A DNA stretch of 64,000 nt from Klenkia sp. PcliD-1-E (GCF_024124375.1 NZ_JAMXRZ010000005.1:1-64000), one strand, 5' to 3'; positions 18,239 through 26,870 are shown, numbered from the stretch's first letter. The notes: generated by a model not told the origin, from the sequence alone. Translations and numbers: made by a program.

Positions 18239-19207
18239 TCAGCTGACGCCGACGGCGTGCTTGGCCAGGGCGGCCAGCCGGGCCTGCGCGGCGCTCACCA
18301 CGGACGAGCGGTCCTTGTGCTCCTCCTCGTACCGGATGACGGCCTGCAGGTCGGCGGCGCCGTCGAGCTTCTTCACGGCCTCGACGGCCTTGCCGACGGT
18401 CAGCTCGTCGTACTCCGGGATCGGCAGCTCGGCGGCGTCCAGGGCACCGAGCTCCCGACGGGTCTCGTGCAGGGCCTCGGCGGTGTCGCGGGCGCCCTGC
18501 TGGCGGGCCTGCTGCTCCGCCTCCTCCAGCGAGGCGTCGCGGCCGACGGACAGGGACTCGCGGACCGCGCCGGCGAAGGTGGTGGCCCGGGCGGCCGCGG
18601 CGTCGATCGTGGCCTGGGCGGCGTCGGCGGCCTGCTGCGTCGAGTCGATGACCTTGTTCACCGAGTCGGCCGCGTAGCGGGCCGGCATCGAGGCCAGGCG
18701 GGCGGCGCCACCGGCAACGCGCTGCAGCGGGGTGGCCCGCAGCGCGGCGGGGCCGCCGAGGGCGGCTTCGGCCAGCACGACGGTCAGCCACTCGACCGTG
18801 GCGGTGTGCGCGGCGACGAGCCGCTCGGCCAGGCGGACGACCCGGGGCAGCTCGGCGGCCTCGGCCAGCACCTTGAGGTACGTGGCGCGGTCGAGCAGCT
18901 GGTGCTCCAGCGAGAGGTCGGACAGCAGCGCCTCGTCCAGCGGGCCGGCCTGCTCGACGGTGGCCTTGACCACGGCGCCCAGCCGGCCGAGGGCCGGGGT
19001 CACGACGTCCGGGACGCCGCCGAGCTCGCGGAGGGTCCGGGTGATGGCCTCGGTGCGCGAGGCCGCGTTGTCGGCGTTCTGCTGCAGCTCGCGGCGGACC
19101 GCGTCGGTGCGTGCCTGCGCGGTGCGGGTGCGGGCGACCTGCTCCTCGGTCCGGGTCAGCAGGAGGAGGGCGCGGAGCTGGGCGGTGAGGACTGTGGTGT
19201 CGGCCAT
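18239..19207 (-). CDS. Long helical (coiled-coil/ferritin-like) protein, 322 aa
   Basis: Almost entirely alpha-helical by composition (A, E, L, R, Q), with no membrane segment or signal peptide. Residues 1 to about 150 look like a four-helix bundle (TAQLRALLLLTRTEEQVART, then HQLLDRATYLKVLAEA). Residues 175-250 form a long Ala/Gln/Glu coiled coil. The C-terminal 60 residues hold the module LPIPEYDELTVGKAVEAVKK with IRYEEEHKDRSSV, a motif I recall as common at the C-ends of actinobacterial envelope or lipid-droplet-associated proteins. ATG start with a GGGAGACG ribosome site. Operator-like repeats lie 50-80 bases upstream. No function assigned. Confidence 0.68.
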   Translation of the reverse strand: MADTTVLTAQLRALLLLTRTEEQVARTRTAQARTDAVRRELQQNADNAASRTEAITRTLRELGGVPDVVTPALGRLGAVVKATVEQAGPLDEALLSDLSLEHQLLDRATYLKVLAEAAELPRVVRLAERLVAAHTATVEWLTVVLAEAALGGPAALRATPLQRVAGGAARLASMPARYAADSVNKVIDSTQQAADAAQATIDAAAARATTFAGAVRESLSVGRDASLEEAEQQARQQGARDTAEALHETRRELGALDAAELPIPEYDELTVGKAVEAVKKLDGAADLQAVIRYEEEHKDRSSVVSAAQARLAALAKHAVGVS

Positions 19208-19257
19208 GACGTCTCCCTGGGGTGTGGACTCGGTGGGCCGCACCGGAGATGCCCTCC

Positions 19258-19288
19258 TGCTAGCGGTAGCAAGCACGCAGCTAGCGGT
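19258..19288. promoter_or_regulatory. Paired operator-like repeats in a divergent promoter
   Basis: TGCTA-GCGG-TAGCA forms an inverted repeat with 5-bp arms, and the same GCTAGCGGT sequence recurs 20 bases further on. Two copies on the same face of the helix, between the helical protein and the small Cys protein, look like a repressor site. The binding protein is unknown. Confidence 0.35.
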
Positions 19289-19396
19289 GTTCTCGGTCAC
19301 CGCCCCGGGTGACGGGAGGGACGCGTGGGACGACGTGCCCGACGGACACGGGCCACCTCCGCGGACCCGGCGCGCCGCGGCGGCACCCTGGGGCGC

Positions 19397-19633
19397 ATGG
19401 GGTTCGTCTACGGCACCGCGCGGGCCGAGGTGATGGTCGGCTCGTTGGTGGGTGCCGGGGCGCGGCCCACCCTGATCGGCCCGGCCCACGCCACGATCGG
19501 CAGTGCCGCCGGCGGCCGCCGCAACGCCCTCTGCGGGGCGTGGGTCACCCACGACGACGACCTGTCCTGGCCGCCGGACCCCCACGAGGTCGGTGCGCTG
19601 TGCCCGATCTGCGAGGAGATGACCCACTGGTGA
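19397..19633 (+). CDS. Small Cys-containing hypothetical protein, 78 aa
   Basis: Starts MGFVYGTARAEVMVG. The C-terminal half has ALCGAWVTHDDDLSW and EVGALCPICEEMTHW, with a Cys, a CPxC pair and nearby His that could form a small zinc site. A longer frame from a GTG 72 bases upstream exists, but its extra residues are a basic low-complexity stretch, so the ATG is preferred. No membrane segment. Function unknown. Confidence 0.55.
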   Translation: MGFVYGTARAEVMVGSLVGAGARPTLIGPAHATIGSAAGGRRNALCGAWVTHDDDLSWPPDPHEVGALCPICEEMTHW

Positions 19634-19636
19634 CGG

Positions 19637-20626
19637 TCAGGCGCTGACGGTCTCCATCGCCTCGGCGAGCAGCTGGACCGAGCGCAGCCGCTGCTCCACC
19701 TGCGGGGAGGCGTGCCCGACGATGAGCTCGTCGGCGTCGGCGAACCGGCGGAACTCCACCAGCTGCTCGCGCACCTGCGAGGGCGTGCCGACGGCGGAGT
19801 GGGTGAGCATCGAGTCGACCTGCCGGCCCGCGCCGGACTCCATGAGCAGGTCGGTCTCGGCCTCGGTGAACTGCTTGCCGCGGCCGAACAGCCGGGTGGC
19901 GCGGTCGCGGCGCATCGCGGCGAACTGGGCGCGGGCGTCGTCCTCGTCGTCGGCGGCGAGGACGTTGACCCCGGCGATGACGTGCGGGGCGGCCAGCTGC
20001 GCCGAGGGCTGGAAGTCGCGCCGGTAGATCTCGACGGCGGCCTGCAGGGCCTGCGGCGCGAAGTGCGAGGCGTGCCCGTAGGGCAGGCCGAGCGCGGCGG
20101 CCAGCTGGGCGCCGAAGGTGGAGGAGCCGAGGATGTAGAGCGGGACCCGCGAGCCCTTGCCGGGGACGGCGTCGACACCGGGTACCCGGGTCTCCCCCGC
20201 CAGGTAGGCCTGCAGCTCCAGCACGTCCTGCGGGAAGCGGTCGGACGAGCGCGGGTCGGTGCGCATGGCGTACATCGTGTTCTGGTCCGAGCCCGGAGCC
20301 CGGCCCAGGCCGAGGTCGATCCGGCCGGGGTACATCGCGTCGAGGGTGCCGAACTGCTCGGCGATCACCAGCGGCGAGTGGTTGGGCAGCATGACCCCGC
20401 CCGAGCCCAGCCGGATGGTCGAGGTGTGCGCCCCGACGTGGCTGATCAGCACGCTGGTCGCCGAGGAGGCGATGGACTCCATGTTGTGGTGCTCGGCGTA
20501 CCAGACCCGGGTGTAGCCGTGCTGCTCCGCGGCCTGCGCCAGCGCGACGCTGTGCGCGATCGACTGCCCGACGGTCTCCCCGGGGGCGACGGGGGCGAGG
20601 TCGAGGACGGAGAGCGGGAACGACAT
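19637..20626 (-). CDS. LLM-class flavin-dependent oxidoreductase (YhbW/luciferase-like)
   Basis: 329 residues of the bacterial luciferase-like TIM-barrel family. Markers are LSVLDLAPVAPGETVGQSI at the start, RVWYAEHHNMESIASSA, IRLGSGGVMLPNHSPL and RIDLGLGRAPGSDQNT. The AEHHN and GRAPG motifs place it in the YhbW-type subgroup that uses FMNH2 (or F420-like cofactor in some relatives). Substrate unknown. It ends 4 bases past the convergent small Cys protein and has its own short upstream region of 65 bases, beyond which the hydratase gene ends on the same strand. Confidence 0.88.
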   Translation of the reverse strand: MSFPLSVLDLAPVAPGETVGQSIAHSVALAQAAEQHGYTRVWYAEHHNMESIASSATSVLISHVGAHTSTIRLGSGGVMLPNHSPLVIAEQFGTLDAMYPGRIDLGLGRAPGSDQNTMYAMRTDPRSSDRFPQDVLELQAYLAGETRVPGVDAVPGKGSRVPLYILGSSTFGAQLAAALGLPYGHASHFAPQALQAAVEIYRRDFQPSAQLAAPHVIAGVNVLAADDEDDARAQFAAMRRDRATRLFGRGKQFTEAETDLLMESGAGRQVDSMLTHSAVGTPSQVREQLVEFRRFADADELIVGHASPQVEQRLRSVQLLAEAMETVSA

Positions 20627-20691
20627 GGGTGGGGCCTCTCTGCGGGGGTGCTTCTACCGGGGCCAGCGCGCTCCTCCGCGCGGTTGTTCCC

Positions 20692-21471
20692 TCAGCGACC
20701 GGTCCACCGCGGCGCGCGCTTGTCCAGCTGCGCCGCGATCCCCTCCTTGCGGTCCTCGGAGGTGTAGGGGTTCGGCCCGACGTCCAGCCGCAGCGCCTGC
20801 CACAGCGGCAGCTCCAGGCCCTTGACCGCGGTCTGCTTCATCCGGCGGACCGAGACCGGGGCGTTGCCGGCGATCGTGGCGGCGATCGCGAGCGCGGTGT
20901 CGAGCACCTCCTCGCGCGGCGCGAGCCGGTTGACCAGGCCCCACCGCTCCAGGACGTCGGAGTCGACGTAGGCGCCGGTGTAGAGCATCTCCAGCGCGAC
21001 GCCCATCGGGATCCGCTTGGGCAGCACCACCGAGCCGAAGTTGGCGCCCATCCCGATCTTCGCCTCGGGCAGGCCCATCGGGACGCCGGGCGCGGCCACC
21101 CGGAGGTCGGCCGCCAGCGCCAGCTCGAACCCGCCGGCCACGGCCGCGCCGGTGATGGCCGCGATGACCGGCACCGGGCACTCGGTGACCACCTCGAACA
21201 GCGACCGGCCCGGCCGCTCCATGGGCGGCCGGAAGGGCTCGCCGCGGTCGTCGGCCGCCCGGATCTCCTTGAGGTCGAACCCCGCGCAGAACGCCGGTCC
21301 GTTGCCGGCCAGCACGACCACCCGGGTGCCGTCGGAGCCCGCGGTCAGCAGCTCCTCGACCAGGTCGGCCTGCAGCGCCGAGGACAGCGCGTTGCGCCGC
21401 TCGGGCCGGTCCAGGGTGAGCAGCCGGACGTGGTCGCGGGTCTCGACGACCAGGCCCGAGTCGTGCCGCAC
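20692..21471 (-). CDS. Enoyl-CoA hydratase/isomerase family protein
   Basis: 259 residues of the crotonase fold. The oxyanion-hole block FCAGFDLKEI and the second block AAITGAAVAGGFELALAADL with LPEAKIGMGANFGS are present. The AGFD and GMGANFG regions have Asp/Asn rather than a clear double-Glu pair, so it may be an isomerase or hydrolase-type member rather than a classical hydratase. The GTG start is set by the stop of the preceding gene one base away. It probably shares a transcript with the 145-residue hypothetical upstream. Confidence 0.87.
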   Translation of the reverse strand: MRHDSGLVVETRDHVRLLTLDRPERRNALSSALQADLVEELLTAGSDGTRVVVLAGNGPAFCAGFDLKEIRAADDRGEPFRPPMERPGRSLFEVVTECPVPVIAAITGAAVAGGFELALAADLRVAAPGVPMGLPEAKIGMGANFGSVVLPKRIPMGVALEMLYTGAYVDSDVLERWGLVNRLAPREEVLDTALAIAATIAGNAPVSVRRMKQTAVKGLELPLWQALRLDVGPNPYTSEDRKEGIAAQLDKRAPRWTGR

Positions 21472-21472
21472 G

Positions 21473-21910
21473 TCAGGCCGGTCGCGGGCCGGCGAGCTGG
21501 CGGGCGGTGTCCGCCGCGCCGGAGTCCAGGCCGCCGGGGCCACCGCGCCGGTGCAGCTCGAACTGGTCGCGGATCCACCGCTGGTGGGCGTCCCACGCCA
21601 GCCCCGCGTCGCCGTCCAGGGCGGTGGCGATGTCGGCCCAGCTGGCGCCCTCGCGCAGCGCGGCGTGCATGCCCAGGTGCCGGCTGTCGTGCGCCTTGCG
21701 GTAGACCACCTCGCCGAGCGCGAGCAGCTCCAGCGCCTCGTGCCGGTCCAGCGAGGTGCCGGTGTTGCGCAGGTCGGCGAGGAAGTCGTCGGCGTCGTCG
21801 GGGGCGGTCGCCTCGACCACGCCGGCGTCGCGGCGGGACAGGAAGTCGATGCGGTTGGCGGCGACCTGCAGGGTGACCTCGTCCTCGAGGTCCCGGGGGC
21901 TGATGGTCAT
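21473..21910 (-). CDS. Hypothetical helical protein, 145 aa
   Basis: Starts MTISPRDLEDEVTLQ with an ATG. The sequence is helical, with GEVVYRKAHDSRHLGMHAAL followed by REGASWADIATAL, which looks like a helix-turn-helix-type segment (W-x-D-I-A-x-A-L) common in small actinobacterial proteins. The tail is Gly/Pro-rich. No enzyme motifs. It precedes the enoyl-CoA hydratase gene with one base between the stop and the next start, implying co-translation, and is divergent from the SRPBCC gene 34 bases away. Confidence 0.65.
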   Translation of the reverse strand: MTISPRDLEDEVTLQVAANRIDFLSRRDAGVVEATAPDDADDFLADLRNTGTSLDRHEALELLALGEVVYRKAHDSRHLGMHAALREGASWADIATALDGDAGLAWDAHQRWIRDQFELHRRGGPGGLDSGAADTARQLAGPRPA

Positions 21911-21944
21911 GCCGACATGCTCCCCCACCCCTAGCGTGGTCCGC

Positions 21945-22379
21945 ATGGCAGCACGCACCGCGTCCGGTTCCGTCGTCGTCCCCGCCCCGCCGTCGGAGGT
22001 GTTCGCGCTGCTGGCCGACCCGCGGCGGCACACCGAGATCGACGGGTCGGGCACCGTGCAGGCGATCGTGGACGCCCCCGAGCGCCTCGAGCTGGGCTCG
22101 ACGTTCTCGGTCGCCATGCAGATGGGCGCGAAGTACCGGACCACGAACCGGGTCGTGGAGTTCGAGCCCGACCGGCGGATCGCCTGGAAGCACTTCGCGC
22201 CGCACCGCTGGCGCTACGAGCTGGAGCCGGTCGAGGGCGGCACCCGGGTCACCGAGACCTGGGACGCCAGCCGGTACAACGCCCTCACGTTCCTGCCGGT
22301 GCGGGCCCTGGGGTTCCCGGCCAAGGCGCAGGCGGGCATCGACGGCACCCTGCAGCGGCTGCGCGAGCGGTTCAGCTGA
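21945..22379 (+). CDS. SRPBCC (START/Bet v1-like) family protein
   Basis: 144 residues. The opening VVVPAPPSEVFALLADPRRH is the first beta strand and helix pair of the polyketide-cyclase/SRPBCC fold. The middle has KYRTTNRVVEFEPDRRIAWK and the end the long C-terminal helix ALGFPAKAQAGIDGTLQRL. A hydrophobic ligand cavity is expected. Start ATG (MAARTASGS). No partner gene hints at the ligand. Confidence 0.88.
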   Translation: MAARTASGSVVVPAPPSEVFALLADPRRHTEIDGSGTVQAIVDAPERLELGSTFSVAMQMGAKYRTTNRVVEFEPDRRIAWKHFAPHRWRYELEPVEGGTRVTETWDASRYNALTFLPVRALGFPAKAQAGIDGTLQRLRERFS

Positions 22380-22458
22380 CCGCCCGGACCACCCCGGCGA
22401 GCACCAGGTCGTGGGCGACCTGAGGCGCGCGTCACACCGGAGACCCTAGGGTCCGGCC

Positions 22459-23349
22459 ATGACGACGACGACGTTGCTGACCGGTGGATCGTTCTTCGAG
22501 GGCCCACGCTGGTACCAGGGCCACTGGTGGGTGTCGGACTTCTACCGCGGCACGGTCAGCCGGGTGACGCCCTCCGGCGAGGAGACCGTCGTCCTCGAGG
22601 TCGCCACCCAGCCCTCGGGCTCGGGCCGGCTGCCCGACGGGTCGCTGGTCGTGGTGTCGATGACCGACCAGCGGGTCCTGCGGTGGGACGGCAGCGCGCT
22701 GGCCACCTACGCCGCGCTCGCCCCGTACTGCGGCGGGCTGCTCAACGACCTGGTGGTCGACGCCGCCGGGCACGTCTTCGTCGGCGACTTCGGCTTCGAC
22801 CTGATGGGCGGCGGAGCACCCGGCCCGGCGACGCTCAAGCGGGTCGACCCCGACGGCACGATCACCGTGGTCGCCGGGGACCTGCTGTTCCCCAACGGCA
22901 TGGTCATCACCGCCGACGGCGGGACGCTGCTGGTCGGGGAGACCTTCGGGAACCGGTACACCGCCTTCGACCTCGCCGGGGACGGGTCGCTGTCGAACCG
23001 CCGGGTGTGGGCCGAGTTCGGCCCGGTGCCCACCGGGTCGACCCTGGAGGAGGCGCTGGGCCAGCTGGTCGTGGCCCCGGACGGCTGCACCGGGGACGCC
23101 GAGGGCCACCTGTGGGTGGCCGACGCGGTCGGCGGCCGGGCGGTGCGGGTGGCCGAGGGCGGCGAGGTCGTCGACGAGGTCCGCGCGCCCGAGGGCCTCG
23201 GCGTCTACGCCTGCGCGCTGGGCGGCGAGGACGGCCGCACCCTGCTGCTGTGCTGCGCGCCGGACTTCCTGGAGCACAACCGCCGCGCTGCCCGCGAGGC
23301 CGTGCTGCTGACCGTGGAGGTAGCCGTCCCGCACGCCGGCCGGCCCTGA
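22459..23349 (+). CDS. SMP-30/gluconolactonase/LRE-family protein
   Basis: 296 residues forming a six-bladed beta-propeller. The entry block is LLTGGSFFEGPRWYQGHWWV (the Glu is the usual metal ligand), followed by GLLNDLVVDAAGHVFVGDFG (Asn and Asp ligands) and LFPNGMVITADGGTLLVGET. These are the divalent-metal positions of lactonases. It likely hydrolyses a sugar or other lactone. An ATG start is 79 bases after the SRPBCC gene on the same strand; no sugar dehydrogenase is adjacent. Confidence 0.88.
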   Translation: MTTTTLLTGGSFFEGPRWYQGHWWVSDFYRGTVSRVTPSGEETVVLEVATQPSGSGRLPDGSLVVVSMTDQRVLRWDGSALATYAALAPYCGGLLNDLVVDAAGHVFVGDFGFDLMGGGAPGPATLKRVDPDGTITVVAGDLLFPNGMVITADGGTLLVGETFGNRYTAFDLAGDGSLSNRRVWAEFGPVPTGSTLEEALGQLVVAPDGCTGDAEGHLWVADAVGGRAVRVAEGGEVVDEVRAPEGLGVYACALGGEDGRTLLLCCAPDFLEHNRRAAREAVLLTVEVAVPHAGRP

Positions 23350-23416
23350 CCTGTCGATCCGCGACCCCGCCGTTCGTGCAGGGGGTGCACGCACACCCCA
23401 TCCAGGAGGAACCGCC

Positions 23417-23773
23417 ATGACCCAGTACCTGCTGTCCGTCGTCACCCCGTCCGCCGGCACCGGCGAGCACGTCCAGCCCACCCCCGAGCAGCTCGCGCCG
23501 ATCATGGCCCGGGTCGACCAGCTCCGCGCCGACATGCAGTCCGCCGGCGTGTGGGTGTTCGCCGGCGGCCTGGAGGCGCCGTCCACCGCGACCGTGCTGC
23601 GGCCCTCCGGCGACGAGGTGCTGCTGGTCGACGGCCCGTTCGCCGAGGGCAAGGAGTACCTCGGCGGGTTCACCGTGGTCGACGTGCCCGACCTGGACGC
23701 CGCGCTGGAGTGGGGGCGGCGGACCGTGGCCGCGATCGGGCTGCCGATCGAGGTCCGCCCGTTCAGCTGGTGA
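23417..23773 (+). CDS. YciI/DGPF-family protein partnered with the ECF sigma factor
   Basis: 118 residues of the YCII-related fold. It starts MTQYLLSVVTPSAGTGEHVQ, and the diagnostic DGPFAEGKEYLGGFTVVDVP lies near residue 75, ending IEVRPFSW. The AGGAGGAACCGCC ribosome site is strong. It overlaps the downstream sigma-factor gene by 4 bases (GTGA). DGPF proteins encoded immediately upstream of a sigma factor are the hallmark of the ECF42 group, where they are thought to act with the sigma factor's C-terminal extension. Confidence 0.92.
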   Translation: MTQYLLSVVTPSAGTGEHVQPTPEQLAPIMARVDQLRADMQSAGVWVFAGGLEAPSTATVLRPSGDEVLLVDGPFAEGKEYLGGFTVVDVPDLDAALEWGRRTVAAIGLPIEVRPFSW

Positions 23774-24963
23774 CCCCGCTCGAGCAGGTCTTCCGCGAGG
23801 TGCACGGCCGGGCGGTCGCCGTCCTCACCCGGCAGCTCGGGGACCTCGACCTCGCCGAGGAGGCGGTCGCCGAGGCCTACGCCGCGGCGGCCGCCACCTG
23901 GCCCGACCGCGGGGTGCCGCCGTCCCCGGCCGGGTGGGTGATCACCACCGCGCGGAACAAGGCGGTCGACCGGTTGCGCCGGGAGGCCGTGGGGACGGCG
24001 AAGCTCGCCGAGGTGGCCCGGCTGGCGGCAGAACCAGAGGTGGAGGAGGTGGGCGCGGTGCGCGACGACCAGCTGCGGCTGCTGTTCACCTGCTGCCACC
24101 CCGCGCTGGCGCCCGACGCCCGGGTCGCGTTGACCCTGCGGATGGTCGGCGGGCTGACCACCGCGGAGATCGCCCGCGGGTTCCTGGTGCCCGAGCCGAC
24201 GATGGCCGCCCGGATCACCCGGGCCAAGCACAAGATCGCCCGGGCGCGGATCCCGTACCGGGTGCCGACGGCGGCCGACCTGCCCGCGCGGCTGACGTCG
24301 GTGCTCGCGGTGGTGCACCTGGTCGGCACGGAGGCGCACGCCCCCGCCACCGGGGACGCCGGGGTGCGCGACGACCTGCTGGCCGACGCCGTCCGGTTGG
24401 CCCGGCTGCTGGTCGAGCTGGTGCCCGAGGAGCCGGAGTGCCGCGGCCTGCTGGCGCTGCTGCTGCTGACCGCGGCCCGTCGTCCGGCCCGGGTGGACGA
24501 CGACGGCGCGCTGGTACCCCTGGACCGCCAGGACCGCGGTCGCTGGTCACGGCCCCTGGTCGAGGAGGGCCAGGCCCTGGTCCGGGAGTGCCTGCGCGCC
24601 CGTCGACCGGGGCCCTACCAGGTGCAGGCCGCCATCGCGGCGGTGCACGCCGATGCCCCGACCTGGGCCGACACCGACTGGTCACAGGTCGTGGCGCTCT
24701 ACGACCAGCTGCCGCCGACACCGGTGGTGCAGCTGAACCGGGCCGTGGCCGTCGCCGAGCTGGACGGCCCGTCGGTGGGCCTCGCGCTGGTCGACCGGGT
24801 GGACCTGGACCGGTCGCCGGTGCTGCACGCCGTCCGCGCCGACCTGCTGCGCCGGCTCGGCCGGGTCGAGGAGGCGCGGTCCGCCTACGACGCCGCACTG
24901 GCCCGCAGCGGCAACGCCGCCGAGCGCGCCGACCTGCACCGCCGCCGGGCCGCCCTCAGCTGA
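23770..24963 (+). CDS. ECF42-type RNA polymerase sigma factor with C-terminal extension
   Basis: 397 residues, twice the size of a plain ECF sigma. Region 2 lies in VFREVHGRAVAVLTRQLGDL and GWVITTARNKAVDRLRR. Region 4 contains FTCCHPALAPDARVALTLR and GLTTAEIARGFLVPEPTM. From about residue 180 a helical, TPR-like extension follows (RLLVELVPEEPECRGLLALL, VVQLNRAVAVAELDGPSVGLA). There is no anti-sigma gene. The extension and the coupled DGPF gene fit the ECF42 group, in which the extension is reported to control activity. Targets often include the DGPF gene itself. Confidence 0.93.
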   Translation: MTPLEQVFREVHGRAVAVLTRQLGDLDLAEEAVAEAYAAAAATWPDRGVPPSPAGWVITTARNKAVDRLRREAVGTAKLAEVARLAAEPEVEEVGAVRDDQLRLLFTCCHPALAPDARVALTLRMVGGLTTAEIARGFLVPEPTMAARITRAKHKIARARIPYRVPTAADLPARLTSVLAVVHLVGTEAHAPATGDAGVRDDLLADAVRLARLLVELVPEEPECRGLLALLLLTAARRPARVDDDGALVPLDRQDRGRWSRPLVEEGQALVRECLRARRPGPYQVQAAIAAVHADAPTWADTDWSQVVALYDQLPPTPVVQLNRAVAVAELDGPSVGLALVDRVDLDRSPVLHAVRADLLRRLGRVEEARSAYDAALARSGNAAERADLHRRRAALS

Positions 24964-26077
24964 CCGCGTCGTGGGCGGCCTGCCAGAACTCCTCGGGGCC
25001 GTCGTGCGGGCCGGTCATCACCCGCTGGGTGAGCAGGACGGCGACCAGGTCCAGCGTGGGGTCGCAGTACGCGCTGGTGCCCGTGCCGCCGACCCAGCCG
25101 AACCGGCCGGGCGTCGTCCAGGGGTCGGTGACCTGAAGCGTCAGCTCCAGGTTGCCGGTCGCCCAGGTGCGGCCGGGGCCGAGGAAGGCCTGCGCGGCGG
25201 CTCGCTGGACATCGGTCAGTCCGTCGTGCAGCACGTCGGCAGCGCGGACGCCGCCGGGCAGCGCGTCGTCGGCGACCGCGCCGAGGAGCGCGCAGACGTC
25301 GGCCGCGGTGGAGACCAGCCCGCCGCCGAGCGACGGGAAGGCGGGCGGTGCGGACCAGACGCCGTCGGCCGGGTCGAGCACCTGCAGGCCGTCGTCGCCC
25401 GGCGCGTACTGCACGGGCAGCGGGCGGTCGGTCCAGAACCCGGTGCCGGTCAGCCCGAGCGGGCCGGTGACCCGCTCGGCCAGCAGGTCGGGCAACGGCC
25501 GGCTGGTGGCCCGGGCCAGCAGGACGCCGAGCAGGTCGCTGCCGGTGTGGTACCGCCAGCCCTGCCCGGGCTGGTCGGCCAGCGGCAGGCCGGCCAGCCG
25601 GGCCACCCAGGTGTCGGGGTCAAGCCCGGTCGGCACCGGACCCGGGCCGACCCCGGCCTCGGCGATCGCCCGGGCCAACGGCGAGCCGGTCATCAGGGCA
25701 CCGGTGCCGCAGGTCATCTGCAGCAGGTCCCGCACGGTGATCGGCTGCTCGGCCCGCACGGTGTCACCCAGGTCCGCGTCGGGGTGCCGCAGCACCCGCG
25801 GGTCGGCGAGCTCGGGCAGCCAGCGGGCGACGTCGTCGTCCAGGTCGAGCGAGCCGTCGGCGACGAGCGACAGCGCGAGCAGGCCGCCGAACGGCTTGGT
25901 CAGCGACGCCACCCGGAACGGGGTGTCCGTCACCACCGGCTCGGTGCCGCCGACGGCGAGGGTGCCAGTGGCGTGCACGGTCGTCCTCCCCGCGTGCCGG
26001 ACGGCGACGACGGCCCCCGGGTAGCGGCCCTGGGCGACCTGGTCGTCGACGAGTGCGAACAGCTCCTGTGTGCTCAT
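24956..26077 (-). CDS. Serine hydrolase (class C beta-lactamase / DD-peptidase-like)
   Basis: 373 residues of the beta-lactamase-related family. The SxxK nucleophile motif is VASLTKPFGG, the Tyr motif is WRYHTGSDLLG (YHT in place of YxN) and a Gly-rich block near the C-terminus, FGWVGGTGTSAY, corresponds to the third element. No signal peptide, so it is a cytoplasmic esterase or peptidase rather than a secreted beta-lactamase. It starts MSTQELFALVDD and overlaps the IclR stop by 4 bases, so both genes form one operon. The IclR link suggests cleavage of an ester or amide in aromatic metabolism, an inference only. Confidence 0.87.
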   Translation of the reverse strand: MSTQELFALVDDQVAQGRYPGAVVAVRHAGRTTVHATGTLAVGGTEPVVTDTPFRVASLTKPFGGLLALSLVADGSLDLDDDVARWLPELADPRVLRHPDADLGDTVRAEQPITVRDLLQMTCGTGALMTGSPLARAIAEAGVGPGPVPTGLDPDTWVARLAGLPLADQPGQGWRYHTGSDLLGVLLARATSRPLPDLLAERVTGPLGLTGTGFWTDRPLPVQYAPGDDGLQVLDPADGVWSAPPAFPSLGGGLVSTAADVCALLGAVADDALPGGVRAADVLHDGLTDVQRAAAQAFLGPGRTWATGNLELTLQVTDPWTTPGRFGWVGGTGTSAYCDPTLDLVAVLLTQRVMTGPHDGPEEFWQAAHDAVS

Positions 26078-26823
26078 GCCGACGATGACCCGTGCGACCA
26101 CCCGGGCTCATCGGTCAGCCCGACGGCGACGGCGACGGCGGTGTCGGTCAGCGCAGCCACCCAGCCGGCCAGCCGGTCCCGGGAGAACCGGACGCGGGGC
26201 ATGGCGAGCGAGATGCCCACCCCGCCGCCGGGCACAGCCACGCCGACCGCCGTCAGCCCGGCCTCGGTGGCCTGGTCGTTGACCGCGAACCCGCGCCGGC
26301 GGACCGACCGGAGCTCGCGGTGGGCGCGGTCCGCCTCCGCCGGGGGCAACCGGGACAGCAGCCCGGCCAGCTCGTCGGGGTCCAGCGCGGCCAGCAGTGC
26401 CTTGCCTGCTGCGCTGCGGTGGGCGGGCAACGTCCGGCCGGTGCGGTCCCCCACCCGCAGGACGGCGTCGCACTCCACCGTGGCCACGAACCGGACGTCC
26501 GCTCCGGCGCGGACGACGAGGTGCGCGCTCTCCCCCTGCGCCGCGACCACCGCCCGCAGGTGCGGCAACGCCACCGCGTGCAGGCGGGACGCCGGCACCG
26601 GCGCCGCGCCCAGCTGCGGGCCTGCCGCGTAGCGACGGTCGGGCAGCTGGACGGCGAAGTCCCGGTGCACCAGCGCGGCCAGCAGCCGGTGCGCGGTGGA
26701 GGGGGCGGTGCCCAGCCGGGCCGCGGCGTCGGTCAGCCGTAGTGGGCCCTCGTCGCGCAGCACCGTCGCCAGCAGCAGGGCGGTGTCGACCGAGCTGACC
26801 GGGTACGTCGGCTGGTTCCGCAT
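26074..26823 (-). CDS. IclR-family transcriptional regulator (first)
   Basis: 249 residues. The winged helix-turn-helix is in SSVDTALLLATVLRDEGPLR followed by LTDAAARLGTAPSTAHRLLA. The effector-binding domain contains RTLPAHRSAAGKALLAAL, the conserved GKALLA segment. The start MRNQPTYPVSS lies 48 bases from the divergent mobA-like gene. A TGGCA-N10-TGCCA inverted repeat covers its start codon region and may serve both directions. IclR proteins in such positions usually sense an aromatic acid. Confidence 0.9.
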   Translation of the reverse strand: MRNQPTYPVSSVDTALLLATVLRDEGPLRLTDAAARLGTAPSTAHRLLAALVHRDFAVQLPDRRYAAGPQLGAAPVPASRLHAVALPHLRAVVAAQGESAHLVVRAGADVRFVATVECDAVLRVGDRTGRTLPAHRSAAGKALLAALDPDELAGLLSRLPPAEADRAHRELRSVRRRGFAVNDQATEAGLTAVGVAVPGGGVGISLAMPRVRFSRDRLAGWVAALTDTAVAVAVGLTDEPGWSHGSSSA

Positions 26824-26842
26824 GGCAGAAAAGACTGTGCCA
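26823..26842. promoter_or_regulatory. Inverted repeat TGGCA-N10-TGCCA in the IclR/monooxygenase divergent promoter
   Basis: A 5-bp-arm inverted repeat with a 10-base spacer, placed between the IclR start and the monooxygenase start, 29 bases before the latter. It is a candidate operator for the adjacent IclR protein. Short arms keep confidence low. Confidence 0.35.
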
Positions 26843-26870
26843 GCTGCGACCCCCCGGCGCACCGTCGGGC

